DNA of 24,211 nucleotides, taken from an uncultured Bacteroides sp. (GTDB lineage Bacteria; Bacteroidota; Bacteroidia; Bacteroidales; Bacteroidaceae). The DNA lies in contig NZ_CAJTSC010000045.1 in NCBI RefSeq assembly GCF_910578895.1, positions 1 through 24,211 of the forward strand, in the 5' to 3' direction. The notes under the pieces were generated by a model. The model was not told where the DNA came from. It ran no database searches and saw only the letters and a list, made by a program, of their open reading frames with translations. This document shows positions 8,020-15,696 of the stretch, one piece after another (position 1 is the stretch's first letter; each line of letters starts with the position of its first letter). The translations under genes and the position numbers were made by a program.

Positions 8020-8547
8020 TTAAACACCCAACAGGTTACGCAACTGCTGTACGGACTCGGCTATCTGCCTTCTGCTTTCCAGACGTCCGGCATCGAAACG
8101 GTAACGGGCTTGCGAATAGAAAGGAGCACGCTTGTCCAATGCTTCCACAATAAAGGCGCGCAGTTGCCCGTCCGTTTTTCCTTGTAGAATGGGGCGTTGA
8201 TGGGTCGCCACCCGCAGGCGGTTGAACAACACATCGGGATGCACATCCAGAAAAACGGTTTGCCCGCAACTGTTCATGTAGTCCATATTATCGAAGAAGC
8301 AGGGCGTACCGCCGCCGGTCGAGATTACGACATCCTCAAACTCGGACACCTCGTGAAGCATGTTCCGTTCCAATTCACGAAAAGAGGCCTCTCCCCGCTC
8401 TGTGAACAATTCACGAATAGATTTGTGAAAACGTTCTTCTATGTACCAATCCAAATCAATGAAAGGCACATCCAGTTCGCGGGCAAAAGCCTTGCCTAAT
8501 GTTGTTTTGCCGGCTCCCATGTAACCGGTCAGAAAGATACGTATCAT
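8020..8547 (-). CDS. aroK: shikimate kinase
   Basis: AroK phosphorylates the 3-OH of shikimate with ATP on the way to chorismate and aromatic amino acids. The 175-residue length is standard. Motifs: the P-loop GYMGAGKT at 8-15 with TLGKAFA after it, the shikimate-binding DLDWYIE (32-38), the second glycine-rich motif STGGGTPCF (about 76-84) and the lid arginine in HQRPIL (about 116). It appears monocistronic, with its own -7 box upstream (8568-8575) and a 182-base gap to speA downstream. Confidence 0.95.
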   Translation of the reverse strand: MIRIFLTGYMGAGKTTLGKAFARELDVPFIDLDWYIEERFHKSIRELFTERGEASFRELERNMLHEVSEFEDVVISTGGGTPCFFDNMDYMNSCGQTVFLDVHPDVLFNRLRVATHQRPILQGKTDGQLRAFIVEALDKRAPFYSQARYRFDAGRLESRRQIAESVQQLRNLLGV

Positions 8548-8567
8548 AATTGCTTACCGTTTGGCGG

Positions 8568-8575
8568 CAAAGATA
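8568..8575 (-). promoter_or_regulatory. aroK -7 promoter box TATCTTTG
   Basis: The minus strand reads TATCTTTG, a full match to TAnnTTTG, ending 20 bases upstream of the aroK ATG (8547). The same octamer is used by the ABC exporter promoter (11925-11932) and by the glycan-locus modules, so the box alone is a general signal. Confidence 0.6.
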
Positions 8576-8685
8576 AGCAAACTGAGAGCAGAATAAAATG
8601 AAGTTATCCATTTTTTATGGCGAAATGCCACTTATTTTCGCTTTTGGAACAAAAAAGACAGTTCGGCGTTAAAACCAATCCGCAA

Positions 8686-9288
8686 TCAGCGGAAAATCTT
8701 GATCCGTTCGCTCAGCTCCCGGAACTCCTTTGCTTCGGGGTCGGCAACCGGCGTGCCAAAAGGCATCTCGGCTATCAGCATCCAACTTTCAGGCAGATTC
8801 CAAGTGTGGCGTACTTCATCATCAATCAACGGATTGTAATGTTGCAAGGAGGCGCCCAACCCCACGTCTTCCAGCATTGTCCAAATGGCAAACTGGTGCA
8901 TCGCCGACGTATGCTGCGACCAAGTCGGGAAGTTGTCGCTGTATGCAGGAAACGCATCCTGCAATTTTTTCACAACCGCAGTATCCTCAAAATAGAGTAT
9001 AGTGCCATGTCCGGCAGCAAAACACCTGTCAATCTTGCTCTCCGTATTCACAAAGGCTTCGGGCGAAACATGTTGTTTCAGGATGTTCTTTACAATGTCC
9101 CATAGCCTCCTATGCTCATCACCCAGCAACAGGACGACTCTCGTCGACTGCGAATTAAAAGCCGATGGCACATTCTTCACTGCCGTACGGATGATATGTA
9201 TCACTTCCTCGTCCATAACGGGGGAGTCGCTACCGATGGAATAATAGCTGCGCCGGTGCTCCAACGCTTCTGCAAATGTTCTTTTCAT
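8686..9288 (-). CDS. nitroreductase-family oxidoreductase (Frm2/Hbn1-like)
   Basis: A longer frame opens at 9375, but I choose the ATG at 9288: the product then starts MKRTFAEALEHRRSYYSIGS, the usual N-terminus of this FMN-dependent family (RRSYYSI is the FMN-binding start), and AGGAAA lies 5-10 bases upstream. The longer start would run into the promoter region of the divergent RNase H gene. The 200-residue protein carries SAFNSQSTRVVLLLG (flavin and dimer region) and a C-terminal MLIAEMPFGTPVADPEAKEF typical of the branch related to yeast Frm2/Hbn1. It is a soluble NAD(P)H-dependent reductase of unknown physiological substrate. Confidence 0.88.
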   Translation of the reverse strand: MKRTFAEALEHRRSYYSIGSDSPVMDEEVIHIIRTAVKNVPSAFNSQSTRVVLLLGDEHRRLWDIVKNILKQHVSPEAFVNTESKIDRCFAAGHGTILYFEDTAVVKKLQDAFPAYSDNFPTWSQHTSAMHQFAIWTMLEDVGLGASLQHYNPLIDDEVRHTWNLPESWMLIAEMPFGTPVADPEAKEFRELSERIKIFR

Positions 9289-9361
9289 ATATTTTCCTTT
9301 CATTCTTTGTGGGAACAACAAGCGAAAGAGACCGATTGTTCGGATTTGTGAAATATATTCG

Positions 9362-9369
9362 TACCTTTG
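9362..9369 (+). promoter_or_regulatory. RNase H gene -7 promoter box TACCTTTG
   Basis: TACCTTTG matches TAnnTTTG and ends only 9 bases before the ATG at 9379, so transcription would start at or within a few bases of the start codon. On the opposite strand TATATTTC (9350-9357), one base off the consensus, may serve the divergent nitroreductase. Confidence 0.45.
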
Positions 9370-9378
9370 CCGCAAGTT

Positions 9379-10023
9379 ATGAGAAAAGAGAAATTCTACG
9401 TTGTATGGGTGGGTGGCACTCCGGGCATTTATACCTCTTGGACCGACTGCCAGTTACAGACCAAAGGCTACGAAGGAGCGAAATATAAATCGTTCGAAAC
9501 CCGTGAAGAAGCAGAAAAGGCCTTTGCCGCCTCACCTTACGATTACATCAAACGTAACACGTCCGCAAACGGCAAACAAACCGGGAACTCTCTGCGTGCA
9601 GACGCTCCCTATCCTGCTGCCGTCCTTGAAAACAGCCTTGCCGTAGATGCCGCATGCAGCGGAAATCCCGGCGCAATGGAGTACCGGGGCGTGCACGTTG
9701 CCAGCCGCCAGCAGATTTTTCACTTCGGCCCCACGTACGGAACCAATAACATCGGAGAGTTTCTTGCCATCGTCCACGGACTCGCCCTGCTGAAGCAGAA
9801 AGGCTTCGACATGCCTATCTACAGCGACAGCGTAAATGCCATCCATTGGGTAAAACAGAAGAAATGCAAGACCAAGCTACCTCGCGACTCCAGAACCGAA
9901 GAACTTTTCCTGCTGATAGAACGCGCCGAGAAATGGCTGCGCGAGAATACCTACTCCACCCCCATCCTGAAATGGGAAACACAGCAATGGGGGGAAATAC
10001 CCGCAGACTTCGGAAGAAAATGA
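9379..10023 (+). CDS. ribonuclease H with N-terminal hybrid-binding (viroplasmin) domain
   Basis: A 214-residue RNase HI-type enzyme that cuts RNA in RNA-DNA hybrids. The N-terminal 45 residues (KFYVVWVGGTPGIYTSWTDC onwards) are the caulimovirus-viroplasmin/HBD domain that binds hybrid duplex. After a linker rich in proline and serine comes the catalytic domain with the acidic residues in LAVDAACSGNPGAM (Asp), NNIGEFLAIV (Glu) and IYSDSVNAIH (Asp), and a C-terminal EIPADFGRK that carries the last Asp. The frame can be read from an ATG at 9367, but MRKEKFYVVW at 9379 fits the family and leaves the promoter box upstream. It converges on the ABC exporter gene with a 21-base gap. Confidence 0.93.
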   Translation: MRKEKFYVVWVGGTPGIYTSWTDCQLQTKGYEGAKYKSFETREEAEKAFAASPYDYIKRNTSANGKQTGNSLRADAPYPAAVLENSLAVDAACSGNPGAMEYRGVHVASRQQIFHFGPTYGTNNIGEFLAIVHGLALLKQKGFDMPIYSDSVNAIHWVKQKKCKTKLPRDSRTEELFLLIERAEKWLRENTYSTPILKWETQQWGEIPADFGRK

Positions 10024-10044
10024 CACAGGGCGGAGCGTCCCGTC

Positions 10045-11883
10045 TTATCCCAAAGACTGCATATCATTCAGTTTCTTATAGTAACCATCTTTGGCAAGAA
10101 GTTCCTCGTGCTTGCCACGTTCCACGATTTCCCCTTCGTAAAGCACACAGATTTCATCCGCATTCTTGATGGTGGAAAGGCGGTGCGCAATGGCAATCGT
10201 GGTACGGGTTTTCATCAGCCGCTCCAAAGCCTCTTGTACCAAACGTTCCGATTCCGTATCAAGCGCGGAAGTAGCCTCATCCAAAATCAGTATAGGCGGG
10301 TTCTTGAGGATGGCGCGCGCGATACTGATACGCTGGCGCTGTCCACCGGAGAGTTTGCCGCCACGGTCGCCTATATTGGTGTCGTACCCCTTTTCTGTGT
10401 CCATGATAAAGTCGTGGGCATTGGCTATCTTCGCCGCTTCGACCACTTGTTCCATAGTGGCATTCTCCACACCGAAAGCTATGTTATTAAAGAAAGTGTC
10501 GTTAAAGAGAATCGCCTCCTGATTGACGTTACCTATCAGACCGCGCAAATCAGCGATACGCGCATCCTTGACGTTAACCCCGTCTATCCGTATCTCGCCC
10601 GACTGCACGTCGTGATAGCGGGGAAGCAAATCCACCAATGTGGATTTACCGGAACCGGACTGCCCGACCAGCGCGATGGTCTTGCCTTTGGGCACGGTCA
10701 GGTCGATGTGTTTCAACACTTGGCGGGAACCATCGTAACTAAAACTGATATCCCTGAACTCCACCTTATCCGCCAACGAGGAGAGCGGTTTCGGCAAGGC
10801 AGGTTCCTTGATGGGGTTCTCCGCAAAAAGTATCTTGTCGATACGTTCCATAGAAGCAAGTCCTTTGGGTATGTTGTAACCCGCTTTGGAGAACTCCTTC
10901 AACGGATTGATGACACTATACAAAATCACCAGATAGTAGATGAACGAGGGGGCGTCAATCGTAGCGCTGTTGCTCAAAATCAACGTTCCGCCAAACCACA
11001 ACACAATAACGATGACACACGTACCCAGAAACTCGCTCATGGGATGCGCCAATGCCTGGCGGGTAGCAACTCGGTTGATGGCATCGCGATACTCATTGCT
11101 GCATCTGTTGAAGCGTTCCATCATCTTGCCCTCGGCAATGAAAGCCTTGATGATGCGCAGTCCGCCCAAGGTCTCTTCCAATTGCGACATTGTGTCGCTC
11201 CACTTCGCCTGTGCATCCAACGACTGCCGTTTCAACTTCTTACCTACCGTGCCCATCACCCAGCCCATGCCCGGAAGCACCAACAGCGTAAACAGCGTCA
11301 ATTGCCAACTGATGGCTATCAATGTTCCGAAATAGGCAATAATCAGTATCGGATTCTTTATGAGCATATCCAGCGAGCTGGTGACAGATGTCTCCACCTC
11401 GGTGACATCACCGCTCATACGGGCTATGATATCTCCTTTCCGTTCTTCGGAAAAGAAACTCAATGGCAAATGCAGCACCTTATCGTACACCTGCGCACGA
11501 ATATCGCGCACCACCCCCGTACGAAGCGGAATCATCACGGCAGAAGAGGCAAAATAGGAGAATGCCTTCAGCAGCGTCATCACCGCCAAAAACACGCCCA
11601 AGATTAGCAACGTCAACGAGCCGCCCTGCGAGGCTATCATTTCGGTAACGTAGTAGTAGAAGTTATTGGTCACCACATCCTTCAGGCCCACTCCGGCAGT
11701 ATCCCACGGAATGAACTCGTAAGTCTTGGTGTCCATCTTAAAAAGTATCTGAAGAATAGGTATAATCAGGGCGAAAGAGAATATATTCAGAATTGCCGAT
11801 AGCAGGTTCAGAAACAGTGCCCATATCAGATATTTCTTGTAAGGCGGGACAAAACGCCGCAGAAGTCGGAGGAATTCTTTCAT
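10045..11883 (-). CDS. ABC exporter, fused permease and ATPase (MsbA-like)
   Basis: A 612-residue half-transporter. The first 330 residues are a type IV (exporter) membrane domain with about six helices, starting at LIWALFLNLLSAILNIFSFA. The nucleotide-binding domain follows: Walker A GQSGSGKST (about 405-412), signature LSGGQRQRISIARA (about 514), Walker B ILILDEATSALD (about 533) and switch histidine AIAHRLST (about 566). It would work as a homodimer in the inner membrane. Close relatives include the lipid A flippase MsbA, and the adjacent glycan locus makes lipid-linked sugar or LPS export a reasonable guess, but drug or peptide exporters share the architecture. It has its own promoter (box at 11925-11932). 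Confidence 0.92.
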   Translation of the reverse strand: MKEFLRLLRRFVPPYKKYLIWALFLNLLSAILNIFSFALIIPILQILFKMDTKTYEFIPWDTAGVGLKDVVTNNFYYYVTEMIASQGGSLTLLILGVFLAVMTLLKAFSYFASSAVMIPLRTGVVRDIRAQVYDKVLHLPLSFFSEERKGDIIARMSGDVTEVETSVTSSLDMLIKNPILIIAYFGTLIAISWQLTLFTLLVLPGMGWVMGTVGKKLKRQSLDAQAKWSDTMSQLEETLGGLRIIKAFIAEGKMMERFNRCSNEYRDAINRVATRQALAHPMSEFLGTCVIVIVLWFGGTLILSNSATIDAPSFIYYLVILYSVINPLKEFSKAGYNIPKGLASMERIDKILFAENPIKEPALPKPLSSLADKVEFRDISFSYDGSRQVLKHIDLTVPKGKTIALVGQSGSGKSTLVDLLPRYHDVQSGEIRIDGVNVKDARIADLRGLIGNVNQEAILFNDTFFNNIAFGVENATMEQVVEAAKIANAHDFIMDTEKGYDTNIGDRGGKLSGGQRQRISIARAILKNPPILILDEATSALDTESERLVQEALERLMKTRTTIAIAHRLSTIKNADEICVLYEGEIVERGKHEELLAKDGYYKKLNDMQSLG

Positions 11884-11924
11884 TCGATTAAACTGTTGTT
11901 AATTCATTACTCGTGTATTGGTGG

Positions 11925-11932
11925 CAAAGATA
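11925..11932 (-). promoter_or_regulatory. ABC exporter -7 promoter box TATCTTTG
   Basis: The minus strand reads TATCTTTG, with a TTTA in the -33 region 19 bases upstream. It ends 41 bases upstream of the exporter ATG (11883). Confidence 0.55.
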
Positions 11933-12081
11933 GCACAAAGCACGGGGAGAATAAAGCGAACATGTTCTTTTTTGCGCGCCGACAAGACAAAAACAGCGGT
12001 AATTACGTATATAACAGAATTTTTTATCAATATGCGGCATAATATATAGAGACTTGTTCTGCAAGATTGGTGATAATTATG

Positions 12082-12089
12082 TAAATTTG
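12082..12089 (+). promoter_or_regulatory. glf -7 promoter box TAAATTTG
   Basis: TAAATTTG fits TAnnTTTG and would give a leader of about 110 bases before the glf ATG at 12207. A TTG at 12054-12056 is rather far upstream for the -33 element. Confidence 0.45.
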
Positions 12090-12206
12090 TTCCTGAATTA
12101 AGGAAGTCCGGCGCAAAGACCGGCATTGCCCTGAACCCACCGAAAGAAGATGAAGAAAGCAACATAAATTACGATAAATCAAGAAACCAACTCTAAATAG
12201 AAAGCA

Positions 12207-13316
12207 ATGAAACCATACGATTACCTGATTGTAGGCAGCGGCTTGTTCGGAGCCGTATTTGCTCATGAAGCCCATAAAGCCGGCAAGAAGTGCCTTGTAA
12301 TAGAAAAGCGCGCACACACCGGAGGAAATATCTATTGTGAGGAAACAGACGGAATTAACGTACATAAGTATGGGGCACACATCTTTCATACAGACAATAA
12401 AGAGGTATGGAATTATGTGAACCGGCTGGTGGAATTTAACAGATATACCAACTCCCCCATCGCCAACTACAAGGGGAAACTGTATAATCTGCCTTTCAAT
12501 ATGAACACCTTCTACCAGCTATGGGGAGTGCGCACCCCGGCAGAAGCCAGAGCGAAGATACAGGAGCAGTGCAGTGAATACGAGCACATAACCAATCCGC
12601 AAAACCTGGAAGAACAAGCACTGAAACTCTGCGGAAAAGACATTTACCAACAACTGATAAAAGGATACACCGAGAAGCAATGGGGACGTTCGGCTACGGA
12701 ACTTCCGGCATTTATCATCAAACGCATCCCGTTCCGCTTTATCTTCGACAACAACTATTTCAACGACACGTATCAAGGCATCCCCATCGGCGGATACAAC
12801 CGTTTGATTGACGCCTTACTGAAAGGCACCGAAGTCCGTACCAGAATCGACTACATGGAACACCGCAGTGAGTTGAGTGCCTTGGCGGAAAAGACCCTCT
12901 ACACTGGTTGCATTGACGAGTTCTTTGAATATGCCTGCGGACGACTGGAGTATCGAAGCCTGCACTTCGAACATAAGCATCTGGTCGGAGTAGAAGACTT
13001 TCAAGGCAATGCGGTCGTTAATTACACCGACCGCGAGACTCCTTACACACGCGTTATCGAGCATAAGCATTTCGAATTCGGCAAGCAGCCCTCCACCGTC
13101 ATCACCTACGAATATCCCGACGACTTCGAACAAGGGAAAGAACCGTATTATCCGGTAAACGATGAAAAGAACACCCGAATATTCAACGAATATCAGGAAC
13201 TTGCCCGGCAACGGAAAGACGTTCTATTCGGCGGCAGACTGGCGCAATACACCTATGCGGATATGGATGACACGGTAGCTGCGGCACTGGAATTGTGGCG
13301 AAATCAAACTAAGTAA
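12207..13316 (+). CDS. glf: UDP-galactopyranose mutase
   Basis: Glf is an FAD enzyme that interconverts UDP-galactopyranose and UDP-galactofuranose, supplying the Galf donor for surface glycans. The 369-residue length is standard. Visible are the Rossmann motif YLIVGSGLFGAVFAHEAHKA (GxGxxG at 10-15), the acidic ribose-binding residue in VIEKR, the mutase signature HTGGNIY and KYGAHIFHT, and the C-terminal GGRLAQYTYADMDDTV with the FAD-binding GGR. The 3' end overlaps the convergent glycosyltransferase by 13 bases. It starts the glycan locus and has a plain promoter, unlike the later units. Confidence 0.97.
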   Translation: MKPYDYLIVGSGLFGAVFAHEAHKAGKKCLVIEKRAHTGGNIYCEETDGINVHKYGAHIFHTDNKEVWNYVNRLVEFNRYTNSPIANYKGKLYNLPFNMNTFYQLWGVRTPAEARAKIQEQCSEYEHITNPQNLEEQALKLCGKDIYQQLIKGYTEKQWGRSATELPAFIIKRIPFRFIFDNNYFNDTYQGIPIGGYNRLIDALLKGTEVRTRIDYMEHRSELSALAEKTLYTGCIDEFFEYACGRLEYRSLHFEHKHLVGVEDFQGNAVVNYTDRETPYTRVIEHKHFEFGKQPSTVITYEYPDDFEQGKEPYYPVNDEKNTRIFNEYQELARQRKDVLFGGRLAQYTYADMDDTVAAALELWRNQTK

Positions 13317-14191
13317 GTTTCAAGGATATGAGCATAAAAGGTCTTTTTACCTTCCGGTGTCCGAAGGTTTAAAGACCCTTTATAAGTCAATTTATGAAAA
13401 TCGTAATCAGTACAGAATTTATTCCATTTTTCTTCCGTATACTCCTCATTCAAGCACTTGCCAAGAGGTCCCATGACTGTTATCGGCACTTCTTCAATCA
13501 TTTGATGTATAGACGGTATATTGGCACGGGCTATGGCGAATGTGTAATCTAAAAGTAAATAATCAATCAGTTTTTTATGGGACTTCCAATAAGACAAATG
13601 CATATCCGCTATGAAAGCTGGCAGTGGATTCCCCTTTCCGCAAGCCAAAAAGAAACTTGTCCATCCGCCTTTTGAGATATTATGATAAATGGGAAGATGA
13701 TGACAACTCCAGAACTTTGAAGCCGGAAGAATAAACGTATTCAATCCTTTACCGGGTATCAACACCGTACTATCCAACCATATTCCACCATATTGCTGTA
13801 GTAATAGCATACGAAGTATATCGGAAAAGTGGGTTAAATCAATTTCTCCCCTTTGCTGCTTTTCTAAAATAAAAGAAGGTGGGACTACATAATCCCGATA
13901 ATTCTTTTCTGTAATCAATATAACCGGATGATTATCGGCATGCATCAGAACAGAGTTATAACACGCCTTAGCAATATCCGGCATAGCATCTTTACCTTGC
14001 CACCAACAAATCCAAATAGGAGAGATTTCCGTAATCTGTCCACTTGTTGCCAACGAAGAGTGTATGTATTTAGAAATAATCTCCTTACCACCATGCAACA
14101 GTAAATGGCGCACGATTATGTATTGCTTACAAGATACAACCACTCCTTCTATACGCTTAAAAAAGCGTTTAATTCTTGAATTCCTTTTCAT
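13304..14191 (-). CDS. capsular polysaccharide synthesis-type glycosyltransferase
   Basis: A longer frame opens at 14263 inside the promoter/palindrome module, so I take the ATG at 14191 (MKRNSRIKRFFKRIEG), which gives 295 residues. The family is Caps_synth (PF05704), related to OCH1-like GT32. Visible are PIWICWWQGKDAMPDIAKAC near residue 75, LTHFSDILRMLLLQQYGGIW followed by LDSTVLI (the donor/metal motif, here D-S rather than D-x-D), and a C-terminal GPLGKCLNE. The sugar it transfers is not readable. It is read leftwards from its own promoter module (14263-14372) and overlaps the glf tail by 13 bases. It is more AT-rich than glf. Confidence 0.85.
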   Translation of the reverse strand: MKRNSRIKRFFKRIEGVVVSCKQYIIVRHLLLHGGKEIISKYIHSSLATSGQITEISPIWICWWQGKDAMPDIAKACYNSVLMHADNHPVILITEKNYRDYVVPPSFILEKQQRGEIDLTHFSDILRMLLLQQYGGIWLDSTVLIPGKGLNTFILPASKFWSCHHLPIYHNISKGGWTSFFLACGKGNPLPAFIADMHLSYWKSHKKLIDYLLLDYTFAIARANIPSIHQMIEEVPITVMGPLGKCLNEEYTEEKWNKFCTDYDFHKLTYKGSLNLRTPEGKKTFYAHILETYLV

Positions 14192-14233
14192 TTCGTGCGC
14201 ACAATATTGATAATCAACAAACAACCAATAACA

Positions 14234-14263
14234 ACTGTTTTTAAACGGTCGTTTAAAAAACAC
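14234..14263. repeat. palindromic site A (invertase-like, altered centre)
   Basis: A 30-bp near-palindrome, core AAACGGTCGTTTA. Compared with the reverse complement of site B it matches at 24 of 30 positions, with the four outer left bases decayed and the central dinucleotide GT instead of TT. The last C is the first base of the leftward -7 box (minus-strand TATCTTTG, 14263-14270). Confidence 0.8.
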
Positions 14264-14372
14264 AAAGATAGAAGTTATTTCCTAATTAAAAAATATTTTT
14301 ACGTGTTTTTCATAACCTACGGGTAAAAGCACTTTAATATAAGTATTACGTGCATTTAGGACAGTTATAAAT
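14263..14372 (-). promoter_or_regulatory. glycan-locus promoter module, copy A (leftward)
   Basis: On the minus strand the module reads from the box ATTTATAACTG (14362-14372), through CTTTTACCC (about 14320-14329) and AATATTTTTTA, to the -7 box TATCTTTG (14263-14270), then directly into palindrome A. Spacings agree with copies B, C and D within 1-2 bases. It drives the Caps_synth-type gene; the leader is about 65 bases. Confidence 0.75.
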
Positions 14373-14457
14373 GCGTACAAATAAACATCCTTTTAAGACA
14401 TCCGCAAGAGCAAACTATTTGTTGTTATTTATAACTATTCGAAGAAGTATATGATAT

Positions 14458-14568
14458 ATTTATAACCTCTTAAAAAAAATAAGTATTCTCAGATTGACAC
14501 ATTTTTACCTACAATTATAAAAAAATGAGTAACAATATTTTTTAGGTAATAAAATACACGTATCTTTG
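14458..14568 (+). promoter_or_regulatory. glycan-locus promoter module, copy B (rightward)
   Basis: It reads ATTTATAACCT (14458-14468), TTTTTACC (14502-14509), AATATTTTTTAGGTA (14534-14548) and -7 box TATCTTTG (14561-14568), then palindrome B. It faces right toward the GT2 gene and is divergent from module A. The region between the two upstream boxes (14373-14457) holds nothing I can name. Confidence 0.75.
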
Positions 14569-14597
14569 TGTTTTCTAAACGAACGTTTAAAAAACAC
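14568..14597. repeat. palindromic site B (intact invertase-like site)
   Basis: A 30-bp near-palindrome with 14-bp arms (one mismatch) around AA, core ACGAACGT. On the opposite strand it contains AAACGTTCGT, which fits the ARACGTWCGT motif I recall for Mpi-controlled invertible promoters in B. fragilis. It begins at the last base of the -7 box of module B. Confidence 0.85.
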
Positions 14598-14638
14598 ATT
14601 AAATACATGTTTCGCATTGAAACAATAATGATTATTCA

Positions 14639-15667
14639 ATGAGCTATAAGCCCCCTTATTTCAGCGGTAAAATTTGTGTTGATAAAATTAAAGAAATGAA
14701 AAAGAGCCCCCTTGTCAGCGTCATTGTACCCAATTATAACTATGCGCAATATCTGCCCATGCGCATTGAATCTATTTTAAACCAGACTTTCACCGACTTT
14801 GAGTTAATCCTGCTTGATGATGCATCAACAGATGAAAGCATTTCTATATTAGAAGAGTATCGCAATAACAAATATGTCTCCCATATCGTAATCAACAATC
14901 AAAACACTGGAAGCCCCTTTCAGCAATGGATGAAAGGTATTTCTTTAGCGCGTGGGAAATATGTTTGGATAGCCGAAGCAGACGACCTCGCAGAGCCTGA
15001 CTTTTTGGAAACGTGCATCCATCTATCTGAAAAGAATGAGAATACTGCCATTTGCTATGTTGGCTCATTGCTAATTGACGCGGATGGCAACATATCCCCA
15101 AAAGATATAAATCATTGGGGAAACCGAAAGAAAAAAGGAGCACAATGTTTCGATGGGATACAGTTTGCAACCCATAATATGTATTGGAAAAACTATCCGA
15201 TAAATGCAAGCGGTGTTCTCTTTTCGAGAAATTACGCATTGGAACTTGCCGATACCGCATTTCAGCACATGAGATATTGCGGCGATTACCTGTTTTGGTT
15301 TGAAATGAGTTTAAAAGGAAAAGTAATAGAAGTATATAAAAATCTAAACTATTTTCGGCAACATCCCACCAAAGTTACTAATGCATCACGAACAAAGGGT
15401 GGTGGAATCATGGAAGATATCCAAATAGTTCGTGCCATGGAAAAGAAATTGAACAACCTAAGTAACTATAAAAAACAGCTAAGACGTGGGCTATTGTATC
15501 GAAAAATAAAGCGTCTTCCTATTGATTTGCAACAAAAAAACAAACTCTACCATTTTCTATATGAAACCTTACAAGCGGGAGTGCCGGAATACAGACTGGA
15601 ACGTTGGAATCAAATCCTAAGGATTTTAATCCCGACATTACTCACCTCCAAACGAGATAGATTATAG
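14639..15667 (+). CDS. family 2 glycosyltransferase (GT-A fold)
   Basis: A 342-residue cytoplasmic GT2. The nucleotide-sugar domain starts at about residue 25: VSVIVPNYNYAQYLPMRIES, then LNQTFTDFELILLDDASTD (UDP-binding Asp), and the metal-binding motif in WIAEADDLAEPDFLETC (about 117). The C-terminal 100 residues are basic and helical. ATG 14696 (MKKSPLVSVIVP) is an equally plausible start that would remove 19 residues which look unlike the family; no Shine-Dalgarno sequence decides. It is the first gene downstream of promoter module B, with the HAD-type gene 29 bases after it. Codon use is AT-rich compared with the left part of the window. The acceptor and sugar are unknown. Confidence 0.9.
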   Translation: MSYKPPYFSGKICVDKIKEMKKSPLVSVIVPNYNYAQYLPMRIESILNQTFTDFELILLDDASTDESISILEEYRNNKYVSHIVINNQNTGSPFQQWMKGISLARGKYVWIAEADDLAEPDFLETCIHLSEKNENTAICYVGSLLIDADGNISPKDINHWGNRKKKGAQCFDGIQFATHNMYWKNYPINASGVLFSRNYALELADTAFQHMRYCGDYLFWFEMSLKGKVIEVYKNLNYFRQHPTKVTNASRTKGGGIMEDIQIVRAMEKKLNNLSNYKKQLRRGLLYRKIKRLPIDLQQKNKLYHFLYETLQAGVPEYRLERWNQILRILIPTLLTSKRDRL

Positions 15668-15696
15668 CATTACATCCAGATTCATAAGAAAACCTA

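Larger units (their letters stand above)
11884..12206. other. divergent intergenic region between the ABC exporter and glf
   Basis: A 323-base space with no supported gene. It holds the leftward -7 box of the exporter (11925-11932), the rightward -7 box of glf (12082-12089) and, in the glf leader, a small GC-rich dyad (CCGG at 12107-12110 and 12119-12122). It does not contain the promoter module and palindromic site that precede the other units of the glycan locus. Confidence 0.6.

Noticed and set aside
10108..11607. 499-residue open frame antisense to the ABC exporter
   Set aside because: Covers the exporter on the other strand with histidine/glutamine-rich low-information sequence; no domain, no start signal.
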